This document shows positions 10,437-22,789 of a DNA stretch of 64,000 nucleotides, one piece after another; position 1 is the stretch's first letter; each line of letters starts with the position of its first letter. A program made the translations under genes and the position numbers. The notes below the pieces were generated by a model, which had not been told where the DNA came from, made no database searches, and saw only the letters and a list, made by a program, of their open reading frames with translations. The DNA is from Adenanthera pavonina (taxonomy: Eukaryota > Streptophyta > Magnoliopsida > Fabales > Fabaceae), in assembly GCA_026686845.1 (NCBI GenBank), contig JAIVEN010000014.1, positions 33,874,001 through 33,938,000 of the forward strand, read 5' to 3'.

Positions 10437-12135
10437 CACTACAAAAAAAACAGCAAATTAGCGATGGAATTTAGTGACGAAAAGAAATTCTGTCTCAAGT
10501 CCATCGCTAAATTGTCACTGATTTCATTGCTAAATTTAGTGATGGAATTAGTGACAGAAACCATTTGTTAGAAATACTCACGTCAGTAATTGGTCACAGA
10601 TTGGTCATAAAATTATTTAGTGACGGATATTTCCATCGATAAAATAAGAATATCTCATTCCAATTTTGTGACAGATTTAGTGATGAAATTTTCTATTGCA
10701 AACATATCCTTCATTAATCTGTCACCAATTCCATTAGATGTTGGTTATTCAGTTCAAATTAGTTATATATTATAATTAGAATTTAAAGTATAAGAAACAA
10801 ATAAATTAAAATTTAAAATTATAATAACGTTAACTACTAATAATCAAGAAGACAAGCTAATTCCTAATTATCTAATGCGATCAACCCTATATTTGGAGAA
10901 ATTCTTATTATGCTAAGTTAATTACTAATATATTTAACATACAAATTAATATTAATGCTATTTATTACTAATGATAATTGAAAAAACAATAACATATCAA
11001 GACAATAATCATTAGTTAGTCCAAGAGACTAATTAGCCATGCTAGCTAGATTGAGACTCTTAGCTCAAACTCTTATGGGTGTTGATAGTGTGGATATTTT
11101 CATATAGTAAAAAAGTCTAATGTAACAACCCTAATGACAATTGTTTTGGCTTTGGATGTAGCACTAGAGGAAATAGGATGGAGGAAGGTTCAAGTGGAGT
11201 CTAAAAGAGCTCCACGCCGCGGCAAAGAGCAGGGCCACTCTGGCGAGAGCGAATTCCAGTAGCTCTTTCTGGCTAAAATTGGTAGCACCATGGCTAGCTT
11301 GTCTGGAGCCGCGGCGAGATTCGGGAATTTTGCTTAAATTCAAATCATTTCGGATGAACGAAAAGAAAGAAACAGAGGAGAAACTGAGGGAGCTCTGCTA
11401 GGGTTCGATTTTTTCGGCCATTGGGAGTTGTTTTCAGCCTTTGGAAGCTTGGATTCACATTGGTAAGTGATCTCTACTACTCCCTCTCCATTTTCTTCGG
11501 CCAAAACTTGGGTAAGATGAGCTTGGTGATGTCCCAGAATCAGTCTTCACTGACTGTTGGAAGAGAATCATCTATTGAAAGGTCTTGTGATGATGATATC
11601 TCGTTCTAACCGTGTATGAGGAAGAACATGCATGCCATTTATTAGCATTACAATGCACCATGTGTACGATTGTGTGGATCAATATGTATATATATGTGTG
11701 TATGGTTGATCCCGATTACTGAGATATTGTCTCACACTCATCTCCCATAAACTAACTTTTCAGGTGACGGTTCTAGCACTAATCCTGAGAAATTTGGACA
11801 TGGGAATATTAGGTCTATGTAGTGTATGTTTATTTGGATTTGTATCTTGTGTCAAGTAGGATAGTGTGATTGTAATAGATATAAAGATTCTAATGGTTGT
11901 AATGATATGGTTGTTGTTGGTATGTTATATATGCGGAGTTGTGTTATATATGCTGTGTATGTTGGTTGTGGTATATACAAGCCCAAAGGTGGAATTGGGC
12001 CTTGTTGGTATATTTTAGGGCATGTAACCCGTTTTGTCAAATGGGGTTCAAGGGGGTCAAATCTCAGAAGAATGGTTCCTTTGAGATGAAATCTCTTTGA
12101 ACAAGTTGGTTTGATGGTTTTGCACTTATGTGAAT

Positions 12136-12558
12136 TGTGACATCCGGGCGCTGATGAGGGCGGGGAGTAATCGCCGGTGTAAGAAAAGGGGGTGAGATAA
12201 AGTGATAAGGCACGGACAAGGAGCGGCTCCTGGCAGGCTTCTAAGCGGGAGGGGCATATGAATGAATCGAAAGCATACCGGAACGAGAGGGATCTAAAGA
12301 CTGTGTAGGTATTGGACTATACGGTTAAGGATAGCTTAAAAGGAATTTATAGGTACTACCTATACCAACAGGGTGCACCTACCTTTTCGGTAGCCTATCT
12401 CTTAAGAACTCTTCAGTTAAGCGTGCTTGACTTGGAGCAATTATGGGATGGGTGACTTCCTGGGAAGGAGGTACGTGAGTGAGGACAAAGCACACCGAAA
12501 GAGCTTGTGTTGGTTTGTAGGGACAGTCGTCAATCCTGAATAGCGGCCGGACGTTACA
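12136..12558 (+). mobile_element. Cassandra-type (5S rRNA-bearing TRIM) solo LTR, copy 1
   Basis: A 423-bp unit from TGTGACATCC to GGACGTTACA, with LTR-like TG...CA ends. Inside it lies a stretch derived from 5S rRNA, including the A-box-like AGTTAAGCGTGCTTGA (12415-12430) and the C-box-like GATGGGTGACTTCCTGGGAA (12447-12466). LTRs carrying a 5S RNA and its pol III promoter define the Cassandra group of miniature retrotransposons. A second copy lies at 48036-48450. Only one LTR is present. The left flank TGAAT is not repeated at its right edge but reappears as TGACT after the adjacent LTR (15057). Confidence 0.75.
12361..12475 (+). other. 5S rRNA-derived segment within Cassandra LTR, copy 1
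   Basis: Resembles plant 5S rRNA from the ATACCA and TGCACC stretch through AAGAACTCTTCAGTTAAGCG to TGGGAAGG. The internal promoter boxes are well kept, while the 5' third is diverged and the region between the boxes differs from 5S. It is an element-borne derivative, not a functional 5S gene in an array. Confidence 0.75.
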
Positions 12559-12562
12559 GGAG

Positions 12563-15056
12563 TGTAATGCCCCTCATGATATTTTTCTTGGCATTGTGTT
12601 CAGGATCGGAGGAATCAGGACGGAGGAAGGCTCAAGTGGAGTCCGGAAGAGCTCCACGCTGCGGCGAAGAGCAGGGCCGCCGCGGCGAGAAGCTTTCCAG
12701 TGGCGTTGTTCTGGAAAATTTGGCGGAGCCGCGGCGAGGAGTGCTGGAGTCGAGGCGAGAGTCGGAAAAATTGTTTAAATCCGGATCAGTCGGACGCGAA
12801 AGAAAGAAAGGAAACAAAGGGAACGACGCAGAGAGACGAGGAGCAGTGCTAGAGTTCGGCATTTTCGGTGTCCCAGAGTGATTCTCGTCCAACAGGAGCT
12901 TGGATTCAAGTTGGTAAGCGTTCCCTACTCCTCTCTCTCCATTTTTTTTGTTGAAATTTGGGATTTTCGGTTGTATGGTTGGATTTTCTGGTTGGGGTGA
13001 AATCCACCGATTGAAATGGTTGTCTTGGGGTTGTTGAAGTGTGTTTTGTGTTCTTGTTGCTTTGATGTGAGTTTTGAAGGGTTTATGTGTGTTTAGAGCT
13101 TAACCCTAGGTTGTCTTCGGTAATAGCTCTTAGGAATCCGAGGTATTTGAGGTTGTGTAGTGTTTGAGTAATCCCTAAGAGCTTATTGATGCGTGTAAAG
13201 GGTGTTGGAACCTTGGGTTAGGTTAATGTGGTGGAATTGTGAGGCTTGATTTGTTGGTATATTGTGCTAATGGGAGAATTGTGACATGATAAAGGTTGTT
13301 GGCCACGCGAGAGGGGTTCACGCGTACTGGACAGTTCAAGGAAGCTTGTGGAACTCGTGTGTGTGTGGTAATGACAATTGAGGTAACCAGATGTTTGTTT
13401 TATGTGATTATATGTTGATATGTATATGTACGTATATGCATGTTCCTTTTCATACCACGATATTGATTGTGTGTGTGTACGGTTTTCTACACATCATGGT
13501 ATGCATGGCTTGTTGATGTATGATGATTGTATATGTTATGATGTGTAGCATCCCCATCTATTGCATGCTAGCATGTCCATATGATATATGATATGATGGT
13601 ATATGTATATATGTATGTAGAGGCATGTTGGCATGACATTGATATCATCACCACATGATTGCATAGTGAGAAATGGATGACGAGGTGATGATGAGGAGAT
13701 ATGATGTGATAAAGATCCCTATCGCTAAATCCTCTCCATGGGAGAGCCAGGTGGTAGAGGACATGATATGATATGATATCCCTGTCACTAAATCCTCTCC
13801 TAGGGGGAGCCAGGTGACTGTGGATTTGGGGATGCACCTTCTCTAAATCACCATCAATTCGTGATGGTCCAGGGGAAGGAGAGCCACGGTCCGAACTCTA
13901 GTGTAACCATTGGCCCGGTTGCATTAGGGTAAGGTGAGCTTGGTGATGTCCTGGAATCGGTCTTCACCGACTGTTGGAAGGGAATCATCTATTGAATGTC
14001 TTATGATGACGTTAGCTCGTGGTTCTAGCCATGTATGAGAGAGAACATGTATACCATTCATTAGCATTACATTGCACGACTGTGTGGATCAGTATATATA
14101 TATTAGTGTGTGTGGTTGTTATTCCCGGTTATTGAGACATTGTCTCACCCCATCTCCCATAAACTAACCTTTCAGGTGACGGTTTTAGCACTAGTCCGGA
14201 GAAGACACGGGAGTAGCTGTGTACGTGGGAATAGTCTATGTAGTGTGTGTATGTTGTATTAGTATCTTATGCCAAGTAGGATAGCATGGTTTGTAATGGA
14301 TAATGTTATGATTGAGATTGGCTATGTATGGATGTTTATGTATGTGGTATGTATGGTTGAATGTTGTTGAGAAGTATGTGTGACTGTTTTTGTAAGTCCA
14401 GAGTGTTGTTGGGCCTTGTTGGTTTGCGTAAGGGCCTGTAGCCCATTTGGTCAGGTTGGGTTCCAAGGGGTCAAATCTTAGAGGAGTGGTTCCTTTGAGG
14501 TAAAACCTCTTTGGACAGGTTGGTTTGGGGGTTTTGGACCTGTATGAATGGTCTCCGAGCGACCAGTTGCCTTTGGTGGCAATTGGAGGTGGCTAGTGGT
14601 GAGTTTTGGTCAATAAGTGGCCAACACGGTGTCAGGGGTCCAGAATCTCCATACGGAGTCGGATTGAGGTAAAAGTGGTGTCCTTGGATAGATGGGGACT
14701 AGATTGACTTGTAGGAGTTGGATTCGAGTCAATCGGAGGTCGGAGCATAAAGTTATGCGCGTCAAAAGTTCACCCCGGAGTGTTAAAATTGCTGATACGG
14801 TATATCAGCAGGGGGCGCCGCGGCGAGGGAAGGCAGGCCGTGGCGCCAAAGGAGACAGAAGCGATGTTGAGACAGGAGGGCCCGGAGCCGCGGCGGTACT
14901 GTAGCGGCCGTGGCCCCAGCCCAGTTGTTGGATATTTTAAGTTGTTTTCGCTGTATTTATGAATATGGAGAGTTGTTTTGAGATGTCAGGGTTGTGTAGG
15001 GTCAGATTTTGAAGTATTTGGTTAAGTTCGGAGGTGACAGGAGGTAGGATGTTACA
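12563..15056 (+). mobile_element. Solo LTR of the Tekay-LTR family, nested copy
   Basis: A 2494-bp LTR from TGTAATGCCC to GGATGTTACA with all landmarks of the family: GC-rich block (12650-12770), TTGGTAAGCG (12911-12920), inverted repeat (13454 and 13491), paired CTAAATCCTCTCC units (13720-13815). It sits inside the LTR at 11121-15570, directly after the Cassandra LTR with the four bases GGAG between them. It has no 5-bp duplication of its own. The pair TGAAT (12131) and TGACT (15057) flanks Cassandra plus this LTR together. Confidence 0.85.
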
Positions 15057-15570
15057 TGACTGGTCTTGGATGGTCAATTTGCCTTTGATGGCAAATGAGA
15101 GTTGTAAGCTATGAGTTTTAGTCAAAAAGTGGTCAAAACGGTGTCAGGGGTCCAAAATCTCTGTATGGAGATGAATTGAGGTGAAATTAGTGTCTATGGA
15201 TAGATGAGGACGAGATTAACTTATAGGAGTTGGAATCAGGTCAATCAGAGGTCGGAGCGTAAAGTTATGTATGTCGGAAGTTTATCCCAGAGTTAAAATT
15301 TTGCTGGTATGGAAACCAGAAGGGGGCGTCACGGCGCTAGGAAGTCAGGCTGTGGCGCCAGTGGAGCTAGTGGCATGTGAGTTTCTAGGAGGTGCTAAAG
15401 CCACAGCGGTACTGTAGCGGCTGCAGCCCCAACCCAGTTTTAGATGTCTTTTGGGCGTTTTTCCACTACTCTGAGATTTTGAGAAGTTTATGTGAGTTGT
15501 TTTGAGTGTGTGTGATTAGATTTTGAAGTTTTTGGTCTATATTGGAGGTGATTGGGAGTAAGGTGTTACA

Positions 15571-15941
15571 TCTAATAGAGTAATGTAGTATAGAGGAAGA
15601 AGGCTTATGAGTTGTTAATATATTTTCCTGAAGAATAAGTAATGATAATATTTAGGGAATAAGTATCGGCTAATTCTCTCTCACTTTCTTACTCATTTTT
15701 GTCTTCTATATTCTCTCAATTATAACAAGTTAAGTTTGTTACATTTTCTTTTAAGTCCTATGATGATCAAAATTGCAATCTTCATTTTAATGATTTTTTT
15801 AACCAAATTGCTATTAGACTATATATATTAAGCTTATATATAATATAATTTATTAAATAATAGAATATATGATATATAGCATATATTATATGATATGACA
15901 TAGCAACAAATAACATAAAATAATATAATATTAATACATAT
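15571..15941. other. CACTA internal DNA between insertions
   Basis: AT-rich non-coding sequence between the right TCTAA duplication and the Ogre LTR. It belongs to the interrupted CACTA element. I see no gene. Confidence 0.5.
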
Positions 15942-18900
15942 TGTCGCACCCAAAAATGCGATACGGATGAAGTAGAAAGAAAAAAGCGAAGAAAAAGAGA
16001 AAAATCGACCTTCACAACGAAAGCTGATCATGGAGGAGTCGTCACCAAAATTTTAAAAAAAATTTTGGAAAACCAAAAGAAAAAAGGAAAAGGATGGTGT
16101 ACAAATCAGAGTTGGGTTCAGGAGTATGATTGTGAGTGAAGAAGGTATTAGGCACCCCCACAACACCCATTCCCAAGCATGGTTACCTTAAGTTGATTAT
16201 GTAATTTTTATGACTTTTAGAAATTATTTTGATTGCCCTTTAATCATTCACATACATAAATAAAAATGAGAGAAAATGAAAGAATAATAATAAAAAATAA
16301 AAAATAAAATGAAAATATGAGAAATTGGGAAAAATAAAATAAGAGAAAAATATTATTTATTTACAAGAGTAGAGACCCAGAATCAGAGTTTGAGGCCTAC
16401 ATAACTTGTAGTGGGGATCAAAGCCCACGTAGTTCGAGCTAAAAATACGTGTCGATGAGTTGGTATTTATTTATTTTAATTTTTGTGGCAAGAGGCAGTT
16501 AATTGAAAATAACTTGTCATTTTATAAATAAAACAATTTTCCAAAATTTGAAATAGTGTGCTTTAATTTACAAAGGATAATTTAATTTAACTTACTTACT
16601 CTTATTTTATTTAATTCTCAAATATTTTATTTCTTATTTTATCAAAATCATTTTTCATAGAATTTATTTGCTTATTTTAGGAAAATCAATTCATAATTGA
16701 TATACTCACATATGATCATTGTCTCATTCAAGATTTCCTAAGTATCTGCGAGGATATCAAAATCCCCCACAGATAAAGGAGTTTTCTTGGAATAAAATAT
16801 ATTATTATGCTTAGCTACATTTTTGAAAGATTTATATATATATATATATGTATAAAAAATATTTTCATTAATCTAATGACATCTATTTTATTATTATTTT
16901 TTTAAAATTTTGCTTAAAAGACTTTATATGTTTATTATAATTATTATTTTCTAAAAAAATCATTATATTCTTGTTATATTCGCAAAGAGCTATAATCTCA
17001 TACGATAAGTTGATTTCCTAAATATCTGCAAAGATTCTAAAATCTCCCTTAGATAAGGGAGTTTTCTTCGAATAAAATAGATTATTATGCTTAGCTACAT
17101 TTTTGGAAAAGATATTTTTATTAATCTAATAGCATCTATTTTTTTTTAATTTTGCTTAAAAGACTTTATATGTTCATTATAATAATAATTATTATCATTA
17201 TTATTATTTTTTAAAAAAACTATTTATACTTGATATATCTGTAGAGAGCCATCATTCCATATGATAAACTGATATTCTAAGTGTCTATGAAGATCTCAAA
17301 ATCTCCTTTAAATATAGGTCTTTTCTTAAAAAAAAAAACATATACATATATATATACATTATATTTATTTATATTGCTGAATGATTAGTTTTCCTTAAAA
17401 TTTTTATAAAATTGAAAGGCATAATCTAACCTACACTCCTATGGAAATCTATCATTACCCATGGCAATATAGTTGAGTTATAGTTGAGTTAGGCAATCAC
17501 AGTTGTTAAATAATCTCATGCGGTACTATTATTTAATTATTTTTATTTTAAAAAAATATGAATGGGCCATTGAAATCTAAATCGGTTAGCACAAAGTGCC
17601 CAACACAGTATGGAATTCCAATGATCCCCATAACATGTGATCATCCTATAAGCCTATGAGGATTATTAAAAATCCCCCACGGCTCTTTCTAAAATTAATT
17701 TATACAACCATAATAGGATAAAACAACATGTGCTTGCATTCCATCAAAGATTTTCATGTTAATCAAATCCAACCCACATAGTTCATCACACGTTATTTCC
17801 AATCTCATTTTGACAATATGCAACCAAATTGTTAGCAACCAAACAATATCTTTAGCATCATCTTTTTTTTTTTGTGCAAATTGTTGTTTCTCTTCAGATC
17901 GAATCTTGCTATACAGTTACTAACATTCTAGAACAGCACAGACAGCTTAAACTCATAACCAAAACACCCTTTCCTCTACACTTGAAGCTCCTACACCCAC
18001 GTCAAACCATCAGGGGAACCAAGATTTGCCTATTTAATAAACTAATTCTTCATATAAAGCTTCCTAACAGCAGGTCATCATGTCCCATAGTGAAAATAAT
18101 TAACATTACTTTTTGAGCTAATGTGAGCGACAAAACAGAGCACTTAAGAACACAGTTAAACAATGAGCTAGGCTGAAGAAACAAAAAGGAAGGTAAGATA
18201 TTGTAAGCATCATCATAAAAGACACCCTCCAGTAAGCATTATAACCAAGTTTATAAACAAAATGACCCCCATGATTCGGTGAATAAACAAAAACTCAACC
18301 GGACATTTGTTCTTGAGGACGAGCAGAGGTAACACATGCCAAAAACAGAGCATCCATGAAATATATCCTAGGTTCAGCAAACATTAATCAAAGTTCGAAA
18401 TGGAAGAATGATCTTTACCCAGCGAAAGTCTATGTGATCAACCACACTAGCTCAGCCTTCAGGCTTCGTTCACCTTCGTTCCAGTGACACCCTCTTCTGT
18501 TTTCGTGTTCTGCCTCCTTGTTACTTTGGCGTTCACCCTTCTTTTCTCGTTCTTCGTCCCTCTCTTTCCGTCTCTCTTTCAGTCTCCCCTGTGCTCTCTC
18601 ACTTCGGCCCCCATTTATAGCCCCATGTCGTTGACTTTGAGAAGAACCAGCTTTGGATTACTCAATGTTTCCTCGATTAAAATTACCTACTTGGTTCTCA
18701 CGCTGGTCTGATGCCTCTGCTCCTCTGTTTTCCTGCCTTGCTTTGTATCACTTTTTGCAGCAGTCAACAACAAGAAAGCTCGTTCAATGAGCTTCTATGA
18801 TTCCCTCTTTGCTAATGGCTTCTTGTGCATCTTTCAGCTTTCTTCTTCACTGCCTTCCCTCCTCGTTGAAACGCAGTAACATGGAAAGGGGAAAAAAGAG

Positions 18901-20009
18901 AGAAGTAGGCTTTTGTTGGGTCCAATAGCCTGAGCTATGGTGCTTTGACATCTTCTATTTCCTTGCATCACTGTTTTATTTCTTTTTGCTTTTCCTCCTT
19001 CAGCCAGCCGTTCCAACACGAAAAAGGAAAAGGGTGAGTAGGGTTTTTTTTAGAGTTGAGTGTCACGCGTGCAGCATTTTGATCCCTTCGGTTTTACTAC
19101 TAGTATTATTTTACATTTTTTTTATTAACTTATCAGAAAGAGGTCGTTGTCGTGAGCATGATCTCCGGCAACCCCATCAAAAATGATTTTTACTTATTTT
19201 ATTATTATATATCTTTTGAACAAAGGAGGTAGTTGGGAAGATAGTGATAGATTTTTTTTAAGATAATTTAAATTCTAAAAGAAAGGAAATGGATTTTTTT
19301 TTTAGTAAATTCTAAATGAAAGAGATTGGATTTTTGAAAATGTTAAAATAAAGGGATAGGGTTTTTATTTTTGAAAATCCTAAAAGAAAGGAGATTGATC
19401 CTAAAAGAGAGGAAAGTGATTAAATTGTTTTTTTTTAAAAAACAAAAGCTAACAAAAATGTAAAGGGTTTGGAAAATAATATATGTTTTTTGGAAATTAT
19501 GAATTTTAGGAAATTCGAAATGGGACTTTGATTATCATGCTTCATTTCAAAAATCCCCTAGGAAAAGGATTTGGATAAGAAGGCAAAAAAGGAAAGGATT
19601 TTTCCTTTTTCCTTTTAACACTAACAGGTAGACTTTTTATTTTTTGAGAATTTTAAGAGAAAGGAAATTAATTTAAAATTTTAATATATATTATTTCTTT
19701 TTAAGGTCATAAAGAAAATGGATTAGATTTGGATAAGAAGCCTGAAAGAAAGGGATATTATTTTTCTTTTCTTTTTAATACTAAAACGTAGGATTTTTAT
19801 TTTTGAGAATCCTAAAAGAAAGGAAATTAATTTAAATTTTTTGTTAGTTTTTTTGAAAATTCTAAAGAAAAGGGATTGGATTTGGGGAATGATATTTTGG
19901 ATTTTTCTTTAATTTTAAAAAATTTGTATTCAAATTAAAATTAAAAGGAAAATTTCCATCTCTTCTTTTTATTTTTTTGTAAATACCGAGACAAAATATG
20001 GTGTTCACA
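15942..20009 (-). repeat. Ogre 3' LTR (complete, about 4.07 kb)
   Basis: On the plus strand it runs from TGTCGCACCC to GGTGTTCACA, so in element sense it starts TGTGAACACC and ends TGCGACA. It aligns with 32863-35773 over the first 2.9 kb. It contains AT-rich runs, several TATATA tracts and, at 19240-19960, a run of degenerate 'AAAGAAAGG...GGATTTTT' repeats. Short open frames within it are not genes. The left flank CATAT (15937-15941) has no partner because the other end is deleted. Confidence 0.8.
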
Positions 20010-20026
20010 GTTACCTCTCTTTACTG
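20010..20026 (-). other. Ogre polypurine tract
   Basis: Read on the minus strand, AAAGAGAGGTAAC lies immediately before the 3' LTR start. This is the position and composition expected of the plus-strand primer of reverse transcription. Confidence 0.6.
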
Positions 20027-20199
20027 GTTTCTTATGTGAGAATGAGGAAAATGCAGTTTTTAAAGTTCTCGCATAAAGAATAAGTAAAGATTAGAACACG
20101 AATTTTGTCCGCGCAAAACACACAAAGACTCACTTGCCCCTGACACAAAGAGATGCAATACGACATGAACTTAAAGCATACAAGACTCTATTTTGGGTA

Positions 20200-20485
20200 T
20201 GAATGATTTAATGGTGAATGAATGTTCTCATGCAAGACATGCAATGCAAATGTGAACTAAGACATGACTAATTTTGGATTACAACATGACTAATACTTTC
20301 ATGCAAGACATGCAATACAAATGTGAACTAAGACATGACTAATTTTGGATTAGAACATGACTCTAACAGATGCACAAATGAACAGCTTTTCATGCAAGAC
20401 ATGCAATGCAAATGTGAACTGAGACGTGACTAATTTTGGATTAGAACATGACTCTAATAAATGCACAAATGAACAGCTAACTTCA
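20200..20485. repeat. Tandem array in Ogre 3' region, about 80-bp unit, 3 copies
   Basis: Three direct copies of a block containing CATGCAAGACATGCAAT, AAATGTGAACT and GACATGACTAATTTTGG. The last two copies are extended by 'ATGCACAAATGAACAGCT'. Confidence 0.75.
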
Positions 20486-20849
20486 ATTAGGATTGAACTA
20501 ATGTAACATACAATGATGTGACACAAATGAATAACTAAGTCAACTAGACTATGACTAGTGTAGTATGCGGTGATGTGACTAAAATGAATGTGATGACAAG
20601 ATCGAAACAAAATATCATGTTGACCAATTGCCCCTCTTCATTTATTTTCTAAGGGAGAAGATCATGAAATGATATTCACACTTTAGAAATAAATGAAGAA
20701 GAAAACATGTATTTTGTTTGGGAGGGCAAGACGCATGAACAACAACAACAAAACAAAGAACCCTGAACATTAGAGTTAGGGCTATGTGGGAGTGAAGTGC
20801 CTATATCATAGGACTTTGGTAAGTGATAGCGTAACAAATAAGGGGTGTC

Positions 20850-21780
20850 TGACACTAGCTAGGGCTTTGGCAGGAATTTAAATGATAGAGATTTAAAGGG
20901 GGCCTGATGTAAGCCAAAGCTTTGACATAAATTTAAATGACAAAATTTAAAGGGAGCCTGAGCCAGCTAGGACTTTGACAGAAAATAAAATGACAGAAAT
21001 TTAAAGGGCGCTTGATGCCAGCCAGAGCTTCAACCAAAAAAAAAATGACGGAAATCTAAAGGGGACCTGATGCTGGTCAGAGCTTTGACAGAAATTTAAA
21101 TGATGGAAATCTAAAGGGGGCCTGACGCCAACTAGGGCTTTGACAAAAATTTAAATGATGGAGATTTAAAGGGGGTCTGATGCCAGCCTAGGCTTTGACA
21201 CAAATTTAAATGACGGAAACTTAAAAGGGGGCTTAATGCCAGCCAGGGCTTTGACAAAAATTTAAATGACGAAAATTTACAAAGTGCCTGACGCCAGCCA
21301 GGGCGTTGACAGAAATTTAAATGATGGAAATTTAAAGGGGACCTGACTCTAGCCAGGGAGTTAATAGAAATTTAAATGACAAAAATTTAAAGGGGACTTG
21401 ACGTGGACCAGGGTGACAGAAATTTAAATGATGGAAATTTAAAGGGGACCTGACTCTAGCCAGGGAGTTAATAGAAATTTAAATGACAAAAATTTAAAGG
21501 GGACTTGACGTGGACCAGGGCTTTGATAGAAATTTAAATGATGAAAATTTAAAGGGGGCTTGATGCCAGCTAGGGCTTTGACATAAATTTAAATGACGGA
21601 AATTTAAAGGGGACTTGACGCGGGCCAAGGCTTTGACAGAAATTTAAATGACTGAAATTTAAAGGGTGCCTGACGCTAACCAGGGCTTTGACAGCAATTT
21701 AGATGACGAAAATTTAATGGGTGCCTAATGCTAGTAAGGGTTTTGACAACAATTTAAACAACAAAAATTTAAAGGGTTTT
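20850..21780. repeat. Tandem array in Ogre 3' region, about 56-bp unit, about 16 copies
   Basis: Repeating unit of the form CCTGAtGCCAGCCAGGGCTTTGACA-gAAATTTAAATGACgGAAATTTAAAGGGG, recurring every 55-58 bp. Two non-adjacent pairs (about 21340-21412 and 21448-21520) are almost identical over roughly 73 bp including the rare variant ACTCTAGCCAGGGAGTTAAT, showing a later duplication of a two-unit block. Ogre 3' UTRs are known for such hypervariable tandem repeats. Confidence 0.85.
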
Positions 21781-22789
21781 GAGGTGACACCTACATGATG
21801 TAGGACATGGGGTTCTTATTCAAAATTTGTTTAGACTTAGGACTTGGTTCTTTGATCACCCCGACTTTTGCGAAGCTTATTTGACATAACAGACTATGTA
21901 TGATGCATGAACAATGCAATTTTTGTTCTTTTTGTTTTTGGGTATAAGGATTCCCCTTTTGCAACATATGCCAAATTTCTTTTTCTTTTCTTTTGTCTTT
22001 AGGATTTATTATGATGCTATGCATGCAATGTCAAATGCATATAAAATGCCAATTTTGCTATTTCATTTATTTTACCCCAATTTGAAGGAAAGTTTATGGT
22101 GATATAAATATAATGGAAACTAAGTTTCATCTTTCTATTTTATTGTTTTGATATAGATCTTTATTGTTACTGATGAAGGAACTCATCTAACCCCACAACT
22201 CTGAACCCATGACAATTTGAAGTGACGATGGACAAACCACTCTGCATGCTTTTACTCTTCTTGAGTGTAGTGTTTTCTTCTTGGAATAATAAGCTCTGGA
22301 GGGTGCACAGACTATTTCCTCATACTCATCAATTCGATTTTATGAACTTCCAGTTTACCGCTTGTACTTAGCATGATTCGTGTGAAATCATGAGTATCCC
22401 TAAATATCTGCTATCAGGCAATTCTTTCACTTTTTTTGTTTTTTTTAAGATAATTTATTTAAGAAATAAAGATAGCAACTTATCAAAGAATGTGGTAATC
22501 AAGAGAAAAGAATAGAAATTCAATTTATTAGATGAATAAACCACTTGGATTTTGACATAGGGGATCTCAAAACAGCAAGAATTTAAAGATACCAATCATA
22601 TGAAAATGAAAGATGCCTTTACAGTGACCCCTTAAGCCCCCAGTTGATTAGCTTGCCTTGTTTTTGGACACGTTTTTTAGTGGGTCTGACTAACTATCAT
22701 GCTATACTTGCCATTTTACCCCGTTTGTCGATGACATTTACCCCTGTTTCCATTTTCGACAACTTAGAAGATAATCTACTTTACTTTTG

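Larger units (their letters stand above)
11121..15570 (+). mobile_element. Solo LTR of the Tekay-LTR family, interrupted, TSD TCTAA
   Basis: Starts TGTAACAACC and ends AGGTGTTACA, flanked by perfect TCTAA (11116-11120 and 15571-15575). Its own sequence is 11121-12135 plus 15057-15570, about 1.53 kb, because a composite Cassandra/LTR insertion occupies 12136-15056. Relative to the other copies it also lacks about 1 kb of the LTR middle: the text jumps near 11514 from the region after the splice-site-like TTGGTAAGTG (11460-11469) straight to the 'GAGCTTGGTGATGTCCC' segment. No coding sequence. Confidence 0.85.

Noticed and set aside
12361..12475. Functional 5S rRNA gene
   Set aside because: The 5' third and the inter-box region diverge, it lies inside TG...CA LTR-like ends, and the second copy has the same non-5S flanks.
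12567..12892. Overlapping GC-rich open frames on both strands (up to 104 residues)
   Set aside because: They fall in the GC-rich start of a Tekay-family LTR, and the same region in other copies does not keep the frames. Composition alone creates them.
16830..16850. CRISPR-like or regularly spaced repeats in AT-rich LTR regions
   Set aside because: TATATA and ATT runs are simple low-complexity sequence in a plant LTR, without conserved direct repeats and unique spacers.
17874..18116. Similar open frames in both Ogre LTRs (17874-18116 and 34751-35035)
   Set aside because: They run antisense to the element within the LTRs. Their sharing reflects LTR duplication, not a conserved protein.
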